A DNA stretch of 64,000 nt from Mesostigma viride (GCA_009746045.1 RPFO01000389.1:1004804-1068803); one strand, 5' to 3'; shown: positions 32,394 through 44,284, counted from the stretch's first letter. A program made the numbers and translations. Notes: generated by a model not told the origin, from the sequence alone.

Positions 32394-32411
32394 GTGGGAG
32401 GCTTAACAATT

Positions 32412-32936
32412 GGGTTCACGTGACATACCTTTTGAGGCCGGTGCGGCCTGATCCGGATCAGTCGTGGCCAAAGCTTTGGCCAGTTTTTCTTGGCCAGGTG
32501 GCAGGAGCTACGTTGAGATATAAACCTGCCACTGTCTAGGTTTCTTGGCTCATGGCGTAGTGATTAACTAGATCTAGATTCTTTCTCTCACGCAATATGT
32601 GACCTAATAGCCCCGGCAGCCTTACGTAAGCTGCCGGCAATTAGAACGCCACATTGCGTCATTTGTTCAGACGCAACATTTGCGTGGCGAAAAAATGCCG
32701 TCCGGGCCAAGGCCGCATGACACGCAAAAAGGACAAAAACAAACCCACCTAGCTAAGGTCGGCCTCTTTTCTTTTCCCGCCCACCCTCCCTGCGTGTTTG
32801 GGGGTAAGGCTAGCCTTTGCCAAGCAATAAGTGTTCCCATGAGCATCGGCGGCCGGGATGTGGCCTGCCTTTTGTATGTGCTCCACTCATTGTTTTAATA
32901 AAGAGTCTGGTTACCCTGGAGTTCCACGGTTAATAG
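32412..32936 (+). mobile_element. Internal-deletion derivative of the DIRS-like element
   Basis: 525 bp. The first 365 bp match the start of the full element (25736-26100) and the last 125 bp match its end (about 30443-30567), joined by about 27 unrelated bases. All coding is gone. It is flanked by AATT on both sides (32408-32411, 32937-32940) and lacks the 69-bp repeats that border the full copy. Confidence 0.85.
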
Positions 32937-33197
32937 AATTAAATGAAAGATGCCTGCCGCCCCTCAAAAAAAAAAAACAAACTGATGCCTGCCCCCGACA
33001 CCCAAAAACAATTTACCCCCTGCAACCGCTCCCTTTGTATGATTGATGGAATAAATGGATAATGCCTCTGCATGCCCTCATTGGAACAGGTATAGCAGAT
33101 GTCACAAAGAATGCAACAACAAATTTCCCTTGCACACACATTCTTATGTAAACTAAAAAACAACATGAGTACTGTAACCGAAACCAAAATACCTTGA

Positions 33198-35041
33198 GTG
33201 GTGAGGACACCCCGGAAGAGCCCACACTGGCATCATCACTGTCTGAGTCATCACTACATAGCATGGCGCCCCATGGCTCTCTCTTGGCGCGTCCAGTCAA
33301 CCTGCAAAGAAATGGAAACAAGATATCGGAAAACCATTTGATGGCGCTGAATACACAACTCTCACACAACATACTAGCACATTCATAAATTTATTTCATG
33401 CAGATCAACGACGATAAAAAAACAAAAAAACTCTGACAACCGCAACTCTGTGAGCACCTACCGATGTTGCTGTCATCGCGTGACTTGACATCAAGGCATC
33501 AGCATTCCTTTGCCGCTGAACAAGGGCCTTTTGCCTCATCAACAACGCCTCCAGCCTTGCCAATTCCACCTCCGCTTCCGTCAGGGCTGGCGGCTCTGGT
33601 GGTTCAGCATCCCAGAAAGCAGGCTGCCGCATTGCAGGAAGTGGCGATGTGAAGTTGCACGGCAGCGCCCCCCCCCCCGAGGCAACGGCCCCATCGCCAC
33701 CCTGGTCCTTAGAAAACCCCATGCTGTCCGCTTTGGCCTTGGCCTCCGCCTCCGCTTTGGCTTTGGCCTTGGCCTCCGCCTCCGCTTTGGCCTTGGCCTC
33801 CGCCTCCGCTTTGGCCTTGGCCTCCGCCTCCGCTTTGGCCTTGGCCTCCGCCTCCGCTTTGGCCTTGGCCTCCGCCTGCGCTTTGGCCTTGGCCTCCGCC
33901 TGCGCTTTGGCCTTGGCCTCCGCCTGCGCTTTGGCCTTGGCCTCCGCCTGTGCTTTGGCCTTGGCCTCCGGCTCGGCTTTGGAGTTCGCCTCCGCTTTGG
34001 CCTTGGCTTTGACCTCTGCTCCCCCTCCGTCTCCGCCTCCCTCCCGTCCTCCGCCTCCTCCCCTCACTGTCCCCACCCTCCTCCTCGTCTGCCATCCTCT
34101 TCTTCTTCTTTTCTTGCTTCTTTAGCTGACGCTCTTCCTCTGCCTTGACCTGGCACTTGGCGTACCACTGGCGGCGCTTGACTTTGCCGTAGTTGACGAG
34201 GTCATCCTGGACAACATTGTCCAGGACCACCCAGGCATGCAGCTCCTTGCTATCTCCACCCTGCGGCAAATTGTCCAGGGGAGCATTGTAGACAGCTGTC
34301 TGCCCGGAATAATCCACAAACTTGATTTCCCACGGACTTTTTTTTTCCGTGGATTGTGCGCTTGTATCTTGCCGATCTCCCAAATGATCGAGCTCGGCTC
34401 GTCCGGCAGAACCAGAAGGTAGCGCTGGGCCACAAAAAGGCCAACCTCTGGTTGTGCCCGTGGATCCCGCACCGTGGCCTTGGTAGAAAGCGCACCAAGA
34501 AAATGTTGCAGGCCCAGGTCAAGAGGGGGGGAGCCTTCTGCCTGCTTGGCTGCCTTCTTGCCCCCTTTCTGGGCCGCCAGGTTGCCTGCCTTGTCGCCCG
34601 CCACCTCACTCGCCTTGCCGTCTGCCTTCTTTCCCCCCACCTCGCCCGCCTTCTTTCCCCCCGTCCCGGCCACCTTCTTTTCTGCCATCTCCCCCGCCGT
34701 CTCGCCCATCTTCTTTCCCACCTTGTCACCCTCACCCCCCTCCTTGCGGGCAGAATTTTCCACCTTCTTGACGGCCGGTACAAAACCAGCCTTGGCAGAT
34801 GGATCATCTTGGACTGCAATGAGGCACTCCTTCGCTTTGCTAGCAGTGAAGGCTGCTGGCGGGAGTGGTGGCGTGATGAAAATAGTGGGCCCCGCGGCGG
34901 AATTCTGCATCAACGGCTGAGCTGGGGGCCCTGCGGTGGCCGCTGCAGCCCTCCGCATTTTCGCCTCCGCCAGCTCGCGCTCGAGCCTTTCGATGTGGTC
35001 GTCCTGCGTCGTTTGGATGTCCATCGGCTTGATCTCGTCGG
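33198..35041 (-). CDS. Spliced gene with Lys/Ala/Glu repeat tail, unrecognised
   Basis: Minus strand. An acceptor (TCTTGTGCAG) ends at 35042; the exon begins [20 protein letters not shown], with a coiled coil (about 20 residues) and a Lys/Gly/Ala-rich linker. A globular segment follows: [20 protein letters not shown], then after a frame break in a run of T (34330s) [19 protein letters not shown] and [21 protein letters not shown] basic helix and acidic run ([10 protein letters not shown]) precede the 24-bp minisatellite. The exon ends near [12 protein letters not shown] at a GTAGGT donor (about 33462). A further exon, 33198-33302 ([28 protein letters not shown]), has clear AG and GT borders. 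The globular segment could be a small reader domain. Host gene or captured gene is undecided. Confidence 0.5.
33728..34005. repeat. 24-bp minisatellite
   Basis: About eleven units of GCTTTGGCCTTGGCCTCCGC-type sequence. On the minus strand it encodes EAKAKAEA or EAKAKAQA octapeptides in one frame and GGGQGQS-type repeats in another. Confidence 0.95.
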
Positions 35042-35048
35042 TCTGCAC

Positions 35049-35650
35049 AAGAGAGCATTGATACGAAATGAAGGGGAGTTAATGCTTCAGCGAGTACACT
35101 GAGGGGCCGGGTACACTGACGCATTGGTAGTTTCATTAAATAATTATGACACTGGCGGCGCTGGCCACCAGCAAACGATAAATAAAACATTAACCCTTAG
35201 TCCGCTGACCCATTTTTGGCACTTTCATACCCCTGAAAATGAAAAAAATCATAACTCACAGGCCACAACTCCAAATACCCCCAACCAAGATGCTAGGAGT
35301 ATCTACACTTTAAGGGCTTTCAGAATATGCAATAATACCACGGGTTTATTAAAGCATTTGGATGATAGCTCTACTCAAAGTTGGCCAAAAGACGATCTTT
35401 TTTTCCCAAGGAAAAGTCTACCCCCCCCTAACTTCCCAGGAAGGGTAGGGAATCTCAATACCAACATTGGACAACTTAGTTGGACAGTCCAATGGTGGTT
35501 TCCTTGGGTCAGACCATCCGGATAACCCAATACCCCTATATAACGTGCTCATACATGTGTGTGGATTACGCGCGTGTAAACAGCTATCTATGACATGCAA
35601 CACAGTAATGCATTATAACAAGCCATCAAAGGCTGTCACTAAACCAGTGG
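35049..35650. other. Spacer
   Basis: No gene seen. It may contain introns or the promoter of the 33.2-35.0 kb gene. Confidence 0.3.
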
Positions 35651-36427
35651 GTGTGTGCACTCTATTCTCCCAATGATTACATGCACAGCTGCTTGGAGGT
35701 TTTGCAAACAAAAATCAAACCTGGAGCCTGTCCCACCATTAGAGGCAAGCTGGGGTGGTTGTGCTCAACGTGTGCACCTCACCTGGCTGTGGTTAGCAGA
35801 GTTGATGATGATGTCTTGATGCAAGTAGGTCACAAAGCCATCACCAAAACTCTTCAGGAAGGCCCTCCCCTTATCTTGCATTCTTTGGATCTCGACAAAA
35901 CCATTCACATCCAACCTATGATGGATAGTTCCATGGAGTCCAGGCAGATTACCAAGTTGCAGGCAAGGGAGTCAGGCTTGTATTTTGTGCAGAATGATGA
36001 TGCACCCTTGTCTCTCATTTCATGGTACAGCCGGTTGCATAGACGCAAGGCTGTCAGCAGCAATGCTGCTGAGTGCAGGGCAGTGGTGTCAGCAGTGCTT
36101 CATGCCAGGTACTTGAATCATGTGCTGGTTTGGTTGCAGATGCAAGCAGGCAGCAATGCTGGGGTGGTGGCACACTTGCTCACTGACAGTCAGTCAGTCC
36201 TCAGTTTCCTTGCTAACCCCTATGCTGTGCACACTGATCTTGACTGGGTGGTCCTTAAACAGGAGTCCACCTACTGGGAGTCCACCCGTCACGTGGAGGA
36301 CAAACACAACGCTGCTGATGCACTCACTAAAGTGCCTCAGCAGGCAGCTGACCAATACCAGCTGTTGTACCACTTGATGAACCCCTATGGCAAGCAGGCA
36401 ACCCTGCCCCATAGGGGGGACGCCTAG
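35651..36427 (+). pseudogene. Copia-like RNase H fragment (copy 1)
   Basis: From about 35735 the frame reads IRGKLGWLCSTCAPHLAVVS (end of RT/connection), then RNase H: MMDSSMESRQI, SWYSRLHRRKAVSSNAAECR (Glu), HLLTDSQSVLSFLANPYAVH (Asp) and NAADALTKVPQQAADQ. It is closely related in layout to the end of the element at 37.9-40.6 kb. No RT upstream, so it is 5'-truncated or rearranged. AATAAA follows at about 36563. Confidence 0.85.
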
Positions 36428-37940
36428 CAGGGTCCTGTTCACCAGGGCCGCCTAGGTAACCCCAGTACCCCTTGGGCAGGTCCAAGGGGTAGGTTGTGGC
36501 TTCCAGCAAGGGGGGTTGGTTTGGAGTCTATTTTCATACATCTGCGTGCCCTATGCCCAATAAAATCTGTTTTGATTTTCTCAACACCATGGAATTTCGT
36601 TTTGCCCACCTGCATAGGTGGGCAGGGGATGTATCTCACATTCTTTCTCCACTAGGGTTTTATGCCTTGGTGGATTGGCCTTGAGCTCAGTGGCTCAAGT
36701 GCCTCCCATTCAAGTGGAGGGTCATAGCTCCCTTGACAGGTGGTTACCCAGGACCCCAGTTCACTGTGGTTCTCCTGGGCCACCTGGCCTCACTGTTCAG
36801 TGGCAGTGAAGGCATGGGTGCTGTCATGTTGTCTAGTACAACGTGCTCAGCACAGGTGCAGGATGAAATATTCCTGTCACCTGTCACCAGGACTTCAGCC
36901 ACCCATGTGCAGGGCAGGGGTGGCTGGTCTCCCACGTTGTGCAGGTGCAACGTGGCCAGGTCCAGGATGTCATAGTCCTGTCACCTGTCACTAGGACTTC
37001 AGCCCCCTCTGTGCAGGGCAGGGGTGGCTGGTCCTCACATGTTGTGCAGGTACAACATGGCCAGTGCAGGGTGCAATAAACCTGTCTACTGTCACTACTC
37101 AGGTTGCAGGTACCCTGAGCTCAGTTGACCCAGCCTGGCTGGGTATTTTTTCTCTGAGTGGGCGATGATGATGGAACTACATGGAACCTCTTAAACGGTT
37201 ACCTTGGCATTTTTACAATGGCTCTCTTGGCTGGTGATGCACTCCCTGGATAGGCAGACAGGCATAGCTATCTCCCTTGTGAGCTCGCGAGGAGGAGGAA
37301 CTCCCCGGGCATGTTGAGCTAAACGTGATGCCATCACAAGTATTGCACGAGTTCTGGGGCCCATCTTTTTCAGTCCAGATGTTGCAGTATGGGTGTCAGT
37401 TGCTCAGCACCTCAGTCAGCTTGGAGTCAGTCTCCTAGCTGGGCAGGGTCAGGCTTGAAGTCGCTAGCCTTCAACCTGAAAGGAAAACATAATGGGAGTT
37501 AGATGAGATGCTTAGGCTGACACACGGATTTCCGGCCTGCGCGCCGCGTATTGCCTACCGCGGCTGAGCGGGACACCTCAGTACAGTACGGCAGGGTGTA
37601 CGGTACTGAGGTGTCATGTGGACCGATGTGCGGTTAGTGCCAGACTGTGCCTAGACTCTATAGCTCGACCCGCCAGACCCGGGTTATCCGGTTCTGGACG
37701 GGCCGAGTGTAGTTGATGATAGTGACGTGGTCGCATGGCATTGCAGTGTACAGTTGTCCACTGGTGAGGTGCTGCAGGTAGCACCGCCATAGGCATATAG
37801 GCGTAGCACTGGGGAGTGCCGCAGCACCCGAGTTTGCCCAGACGTTCCATTCTGAGCCCTCAGCTTCCATTGCTCTCTCATTGTATTATTGCTAATACAA
37901 TCATCATTCGCTTTCAGCTTCAGCAGTTGTTCGTCGTCCC
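36428..37940. other. 3' region of Copia copy 1 and spacer
   Basis: Contains a tandem duplication with a 104-bp period between about 36850 and 37070 (AGGACTTCAGCC at 36889 and 36993; GCAGGGCAGGGGTGGCTGGT in both). The strong inverted words around GTACAGTACGGCAGGGTGTAC at 37575-37600 may be another element end. No coding. Confidence 0.5.
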
Positions 37941-37949
37941 TAGTCTCCA

Positions 37950-40648
37950 TCCAACTATGCCACGCTGCCTGATTTGTCTAGCGCTTTTGAGGTCGGGCAG
38001 TTGGTCATGTTCCACAAGGAGAGCTCGCCCAGCGGCAAACGGGGCACCATGCAGGGGCCTGGGGCCATCACAAAGTTAGACTGGCCGCTGCGGGTCATAG
38101 ACATAGAGTGGAATGATCGGGTGTATAGGGTACCATGGGCATCGGTGGCAGGCTATAAGCAAGGGGATAGCATGGAGAGTGAGCTGGCAGCCAACAGGGC
38201 ACTGGGGTGGGTAGTGAAGGATAATGCGCCTGTCGTAGCATCTGAGGTGGTACCCCACGGGTCGCTCCCAGGGGCAGACACAGATACACCCCCCCCCGAT
38301 CCCCTGGGCCCCAATATGACCCCGTGGATGGGTGGGATGAGGATGGGGTGGGTTTGACGGGACCTAGTGCACGTAGTGACTCACCTCCTGTGCTAGCCAC
38401 GGATAATGTGGGAGGCCCGCCTAGCGTGGCCTCGCCGGAGGGTCAGGGTCCTGCCCATGCGCCTCGCCCACCTAGGGACCTGGCTTCAACGGTCACGGCC
38501 TTGTGGCGTGCTCAGGCGCTTAAAGCGAAAGCTGCATCAGGGGTGGCTCAGGTCAAAACTCTCTCACAGGGGGTCAGGCCGGTTAAGTCAGCCTTGTTTC
38601 CTACGTGTATAGACCGTGGCAGCTGGTGGCTGTGGACACGCAAGCATCCGTGTCTATTATCTCTCGTCGGGCAGCCACCCTGTATCCAGTGCTAGAGTCG
38701 CCGTACAAATCGGTGACCGACTTTGCAGGCACTTCGGCATATCAAGTTACCGGGATGGTGGTGCTGCCGGTGTTGGGCATTGACACGCCGTTTCACGTCG
38801 TGGATGGCTACGAGGATGTGGCCTTGCTGGGCGAACCTTTCGTATCATACCCGGGGTTCTCAGTGTCCGCTGACTTGCTGTCAGTCGCGGGGGTGGGCAG
38901 CATCCCGCTTCGCGAGTACCACGCTCCATTGGGGGTGGTGGTCGGGCAGCCCGGCGTCGTGCGGCGCTTACCGATGGCGGCGTTTTCCACACCGCCGCTC
39001 GTCCAGTCCATCATTCAGCCTCAGGATTGGCACCCGCGCAGCTTCGGCCTCCACTCACACTCACTGGCGGCGGATAGCCCTGTGACGTGGGAGCAACTTG
39101 TCCTGGACTGTCAAGATCCTCTCAAGTTTGCTTTGTGGCGCGACGCGTTCATTCGAGCCAAGGAGCAGTGGCGAGAGCGCGAGGTCTACCGAGGATTGGA
39201 GAGTGTGCCAGCCGGGGCCACGCGGTTGAGGTTGAAGTTCGTGCTCACCTACAAGCCGGACGAGACCAACTCTTAGGTGGTGTTCCGGGTAAGGCCCGTG
39301 GTCACGGAGACAAAGGGGTCCTCCCCGCTGGACGCCAAGGATCTTTATACCCCTGGGCTCAACCATGTTTCGCATCGGTTACTGACGGTCATCTACTTGG
39401 GCAAGCGGAACGCGGGCAAGGACTACGGGATGTGGTGCGGTGACTTTCAGCGGGCATTCCTCCACAGCGACGCTGGGGTCGCGCAGCAAACATGGCAAGG
39501 CACCCGCTACGTGGTGAAGGTCCCGGTGGTCTGGCAGGATGGCACCATTGGCAGCGAGTATATCGAGCTGTTGACAGGGGTGGAGGGGCTGCAGAGCTCT
39601 CCCATCATCTTCCGCATTTCCGCGGAGGAGGTCTTGCAGAGCTTAGGGGCCACGTACCATCGCGCGGATCCTAACTTCTTTGTGGTCCCCACCGGCGTCC
39701 CTGGCGAGCCAGCCCTCTTCGTGTGGCATGGCGATGACTTCAAGCTGGTGGCACCTCGCACATTTGCTACCCAGTTTCTTGCTGCAGTGGCGGCTAAGTT
39801 TCCCCTGGGCAGGGCGGTGGATCATGAGGAGGGTAAACCCGTGGTGTTTTGCGGCGTGCAGTCTACGTTGCAGCGGGATTCGCGTTCTGGCGAATGGGTC
39901 ATGCACATGCAGGATAGCCGCAACTATGTGGTTGACCTGCTGGCCGACCTCCCGTCCCCGCTGCATGTTGGCAACCCATGGGCCCTCGGTTAAGGGCAAG
40001 CTCGGGTGGTTGGCGGACACGGTGGCACCTGATTTGGCGGTGCTCGCTCGCCTGCCCGATGATGTGCTGGAAGGACTAGGGTCCATTCATGTTCGGCGGC
40101 AGCTGGCCATGACGCCCGGCATTGTGCTTCGTGGGCTCGATTGCTCACAGCCGGTGCACCTCGAGATAGTGACGGATGCTAATCTAGAGACGCGCACAGT
40201 CAGCCAAGTGCGGGCCCGCATGGGGGCACTGTTCTTTATTAGCAATGAGGGACAGCCTGGCATGTTGTTAGATTGGTACTCGCGCTTGCACAGCCGCATT
40301 GCCACTAGCCCCAACACGGCTGAATGCCGGGGCATTGTTTCAGCTATCTCACATGGCATGTGGCTGCGGTATTTGCTGGGTTGGGTATTTGGCTCGTGTG
40401 GGTTCACTCTTCACTGGACTAGCACGGTGCACACTGACTCACAAAGTTGTTTGGCCTTCCTTGACAATCCCTATGCGCGGTCACAGGACGTTGATTACCT
40501 CGTACTCGCTGAGGCGGCCTCCTGCGTCACGCGTCTCCAGCACATCGCGGATGAACTCAATCCCGCGGATGCACTCACCAAGGAGGCGCGGGAGGCTGCC
40601 CCGCAGTACGCAGTGTTGCGCAAGCGCATGACGATGCAACACCCGTGA
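37950..40648 (+). pseudogene. Copia-like element (copy 2): integrase tail - protease - RT - RNase H
   Basis: Order on the plus strand. Integrase C-terminal beta domain (37965-38170: FEVGQLVMFHKESSPSGKRG, DRVYRVPWASVAGYK). Pro/Ala linker. Retropepsin-like domain (38605-38850: LVAVDTQASVSIISRRAATL, VTDFAGTSAYQVTGMVVLPV, VALLGEPFVSY). RT (39100-39850: MWCGDFQRAFLHSD, LFVWHGDDFKLVAPR). RNase H (40000-40648: GKLGWLADTVAPDLAVLARL, TDANLE, NTAECRGIVSAISHGMWLRY, HTDSQSCLAFLDNPYARS, NPADALTK). An in-frame TAG at 39274-39276 and a frameshift near 39980 disable it. The protease position is unlike normal Copia. Confidence 0.85.
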
Positions 40649-41326
40649 GCCACACAGGGTTACGGCTCGGGCGCTTTATGAATACAGCCATAACTCACCC
40701 TGTGTTGCTAGCATTCACCAATATCATGGTGGTAGTTTATTTGCTTGTCCTGACCATACCCTAGCCACGTTGGACGGTGCCTTGGGCCCGTCGGCGGGTC
40801 ACTGGTCCTAATAAATGGGTCACCTTTTGTCTGGTGGCATAGTTGTTTTTTTCTCGATGCTTATTACATCACTATTCATGTGTGATCACAAGGGCGCGGG
40901 TCGATACCGTGGTGATTTTGACGGCCTTGAGGCCCCCTTGAGTTCCCTACCTTAGAGGGTTTTGTATGGTCTGCATTTGATGTAATTATTTTGATAATTA
41001 ATCAAAGAACAAAAGAGTATGTCGGAGTTGAGTAACTCTAGAGCCCTAGGATCTGGCTCTAAGTTCCCCATGTCCGTCCGCACGCCTTCCGCTAGCGTCC
41101 GCTAAGCCGCCGGCTGTAATCCGGCGGTCCGATGCGGTCGACCGGTCTAAGGGCGGCGCCTAGGGCCGGCGCCACCTAGGCCCCAGTCCGGGGCCTTATC
41201 CGGGTCGGTACGGACAGCTAGCTTGTCCCACGGTTACGGCTAACCGGATAGGGTTTGCTGGCTAAGACATAAACCAGTGGTGGGCCAGCTCCGACAGCAG
41301 TTCTCTGTGTTCACCTTATCCCAAGC
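40649..41326. other. 3' region and spacer
   Basis: AATAAA at 40811 follows copy 2. The rest, including a GC-rich part with GGCGCCTAGGGCCGGCGCC-like palindromes near 41155, shows no coding. Confidence 0.4.
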
Positions 41327-41780
41327 TCAACGTGACCGACCGCCATAGCTGAGCCGGTCGGGCTTTAACTCAAGGATCTTCATGGACACCTTTCCTGAGA
41401 AATCAGACACAGCAAGGCAACTGGGATGGGACATCTGTAAGCATACAGCATCCTCTTCCCTGATAACAGACACCTGTGAGTTGGTATCTACCTCCATTGT
41501 AGCTGCCCAGCACGACCCCCACCCCGTGAGCTTGGATACCTTGGGATCATGTTTGCTGCGCATGAGTGCTCGGATGACGTCCGCCATGAGAGGCCCCCGG
41601 GCCTTAGGTGGCTGCCCCGTCCCCTCTGGCCTTGTGACAGTTGCTTCAGCAGCCTCCTCCTGCTCGTCATCCTCCAGCAGGGACAGACCATCATCCACCA
41701 CCAGAGGATTGTTAGCTGCTGCTGCCTGGCTCTGGCATGGCTCCTCAACCCAGCTGGGAGGGCCTGGCCCGTCTGCAGGC
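41327..41780 (-). pseudogene. Copia copy 3 linker and protease-like domain
   Basis: Reads WPADGPGPPSWVEEPCQ, an acidic linker (LLEDDEQEEAAEATV), then WAATMEVDTNSQVSVIREED, MSHPSCLAVSDFSGKVSMKI. The DTNS and VSDFSG words line up with DTQAS and VTDFAG of copy 2. The second half of the protease is missing, so this is a truncation. Confidence 0.75.
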
Positions 41781-42269
41781 CACACTAGGAACTCAGATTC
41801 TGAGAATTTTCTCAAAACCCTCAATTTTCTCACCCTTTGTGAGAATTTTTTGAGAAAATTGAGAAAAATCTCAATTTTTTTCCGCAAACGCTAGGCAAAA
41901 AATCTCACCAGGGTGAGATTTTGGTGAGAAAAAGGGGGTTTTGGTGAGATTGGGGTGAGAAAAAACCCTAAAGTGAGAAAAAAGGTGAGAATGGGTGAGA
42001 AAAAGTGAGAAAAATTGAGAAAATTGAGAAAATTGAGAAGTTTCTCACCAACACGAGAAAAATCACTAACACGAGAAAAATCACAAGTCAACGTGGTGAG
42101 AAATTTCTCACCAAGAGTGTAACACGAGAAAAATCATGAGCTTTATTTCATTAAGTCCTTAACGTGAAAAAAAAACTCAACACCACTTTGATATGCATTA
42201 TAGGGTGCACAAAGGTGCAATATAGGGTTGTCATACAATATAAAACAGCACATCATTCCATAAACAATG

Positions 42270-43800
42270 CTGTCATTGAATTGAATTGAATTGTAACATA
42301 ACTCCGTTGGGAGTATATGTAGCACATAGCCCAGAGAAGGGGCATATGGCCTATCATACATTCTAAGCTACTTCCTGCAAGGGTGGGAATGTAAACAACA
42401 CTTGCTCTAGGTGCACCAGGGGCACCTACACCCTCATGATCTTCACACTATGCCCAGCTAAGGGGAGTATGTCATGTGGGGGAAGATCAACATGGCTATA
42501 CAAGAGCTAGGGCATGGCTTCTCAGCAGGGCCACTACAAGGCCACTGTCTATCTATTCTACTGCTGCTGTATTCCCCTAGGCTGGGGCTGCCGGAGTCGC
42601 TGGGGCCGCGGTGGTTGAGGGGGTCGCGTGCCAGGGCTTGTGGCCGACGTAGATGTCCGCCCCCTTCCAGTACACCGGCTGGCCCGCCTTGGTCTGCCGG
42701 AGCTGGAGGTAGGTCGGCCATAGCTCCCGTCGCCGTTGTTGCTGCGCCAGGGTCAAGTCGTCGTCCACGGTGAAGGGAGTGTTCTCGAGCCGCTTGCGGC
42801 GTCTGAGGAACGAAACCTTGTCCGCTGGGCTCTTAAAGATGAGAAGAAGCGGAGGCGCCCCTGCCTTACCCCGCGCGCGGGGGAGGCAGTGGGCGGTCAG
42901 CTTAATCTCACCAAGGAGGCCCATGCGTGCAAGGATTTTGCTCTCAAACGCACGTTCAAGCTTCTCGGAATTCTCACCTTCCACCAGGTCGAAGTTCTTG
43001 AGGATGGCGTTTAGGCTGCGCTTGGCGAGCTCGGCCTCCTCGCGGAGGTCAAGCGTCTGCCGCTGGAGCTGGGCTGCGACGGCGGAGGTGGTGGAGGTGG
43101 TATGTTGCTTAAGCATGTCCGCCCAGGTGGTGATGGGAGGAGCATCGCCGGCCAGGCCAGCCGGGGCTGGCTTGGCGGCAATGTCCTTCACCGCCTGGGC
43201 GGTGAGGCCTGCGGTGCTCTGCAGAACCTCGATAGCGATGGCGTTGTCCTTAAGACGCTGGTCGATGTCACGGAGCTGGGCGGTGATGCCGTCGGAGGTG
43301 GAGGTGGTGGCGGTGGAGGAGGCGAGGAGGGTGGAGGTGGCGGTGGAGATGGTGGAGGTGGCGGTGGAGATGGTGGAGGTGGCGGTGGAAGGAGGGGAAG
43401 CTCGGCAGTCAGCGTGCCGCCGATGGCCGCCACATCTGCAGCAATGGGGTCCACGTGCTCCTCGAGGGCCTCCTTAAGGAGTGAGCGGATGGAGGATTCG
43501 GTTAAGGTGGTGGTGAGAGGCTTGGGGGGCCAAAGCTCCCCGATGGAGCGTCCAAGGAGGGAAAAGAGAGCGACTTGCTGGAGGTAGGGGCGGTGGAGGC
43601 TGGGAATGGTGTCGAAACAGGAGATACGAATCAAGCGAGGGTCAAAGAGGCGACCTTGGTTGAAGAGCTGCTTGCATAGTGCAAGAAGCGAGGCGTGCGT
43701 TCCATGAAACACGCAGACCAGGATGCGTTCCGTGGTAAGCGTGTCAAGGAACCCGGGCTGGCTGGCTTCGGCGACAAAGTCGGCCGCTATCCAACTCGAA
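42270..43800 (-). mobile_element. L1-like unit with ORF1 only
   Basis: ORF1 (43800-42577) is followed directly by a 3' region (42576-42270) ending in an AATTC/AATTG microsatellite near 42275. The same 3' region follows the ORF1 fragment at 54.9 kb, again with no RT ORF between. It is inserted inside the CACTA-type element. Confidence 0.65.
42577..43800 (-). pseudogene. L1-type ORF1 (nucleic-acid binding, coiled coil)
   Basis: The N-terminal part (ILVCVFHGTHASLLALCKQL, LLKEALEEHVDPIAADVAAI) enters a poly-Pro run (about 43300-43400) where the frame changes. The second part holds a coiled coil (RQTLDLREEAELAKRSLNAI), then a basic nucleic-acid-binding tail LRRRKRLENTPFTVDDDLTL, QQQRRRELWPTYLQLRQ and YWKGADIYVGHKP, stop at 42577. 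This tail pattern is common in L1-clade ORF1 proteins. Continuous from about 43800 apart from the frame change in the Pro tract. Confidence 0.7.
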
Positions 43801-44284
43801 GACTAAAAAAGTAACATGCATTAATGGCCCGCATGCATAAAGGGCCTGAATTCTGATGCGGGCCCAACGGCAGCACCGCCAAAGCAGATAAGGGCCCGCA
43901 GTCTGATGCGGGCCCCACGGCACCACCGCCATAGCAGAGCTCGAAGGTCGTGGTGCGCGTGAAACGTACGTATGCCCTTTGTCGGTAGGTGCCGTTGGGG
44001 TCAAATTGGGTGCCGCCAAAAATCGGGCCGACGCGTCAATAGACTGAGGCCGTCGATGAGAGCCATCATGCGGCTTGGGGAACTTCAGCTAAGTTAACTT
44101 AACGCAAACCACTGGTCGCCCGCGTCGGGAACCGGCCCAACGGCTCTCCCGCAACAGAAAATTACGCGGCATACTGCATAAGTCGTCGGATTGTTACATT
44201 TCGACGGTCAAGATTTCATGATGAGGTTTGCGTTCAATTTGCCGCAGTTTGCCGCCCAGAGAAAGTAGTTGTTGGACTCGTTGC

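Larger units (their letters stand above)
30637..32411. other. Non-coding block, possible DNA transposon
   Basis: No coding region. It opens with GTCCTTATTTTAGGACCAGTTTG (split here at 30657-30679) and closes with a perfect hairpin at 32357-32393 built from the same GTCCTTAATTTAGGAC sequence. Related terminal sequences in inverse orientation suggest one inserted non-autonomous element of about 1.74 kb. Confidence 0.4.

Noticed and set aside
33510-34148. Plus-strand frames rich in Leu-Gly-Phe-Arg or Ala-Ser-Ala repeats
   Set aside because: They are antisense readings of the 24-bp minisatellite on the opposite strand of a spliced gene.
36850-37070. CRISPR-like or regulatory repeat array
   Set aside because: Only two imperfect 104-bp units in tandem without regular spacers in a eukaryotic context.
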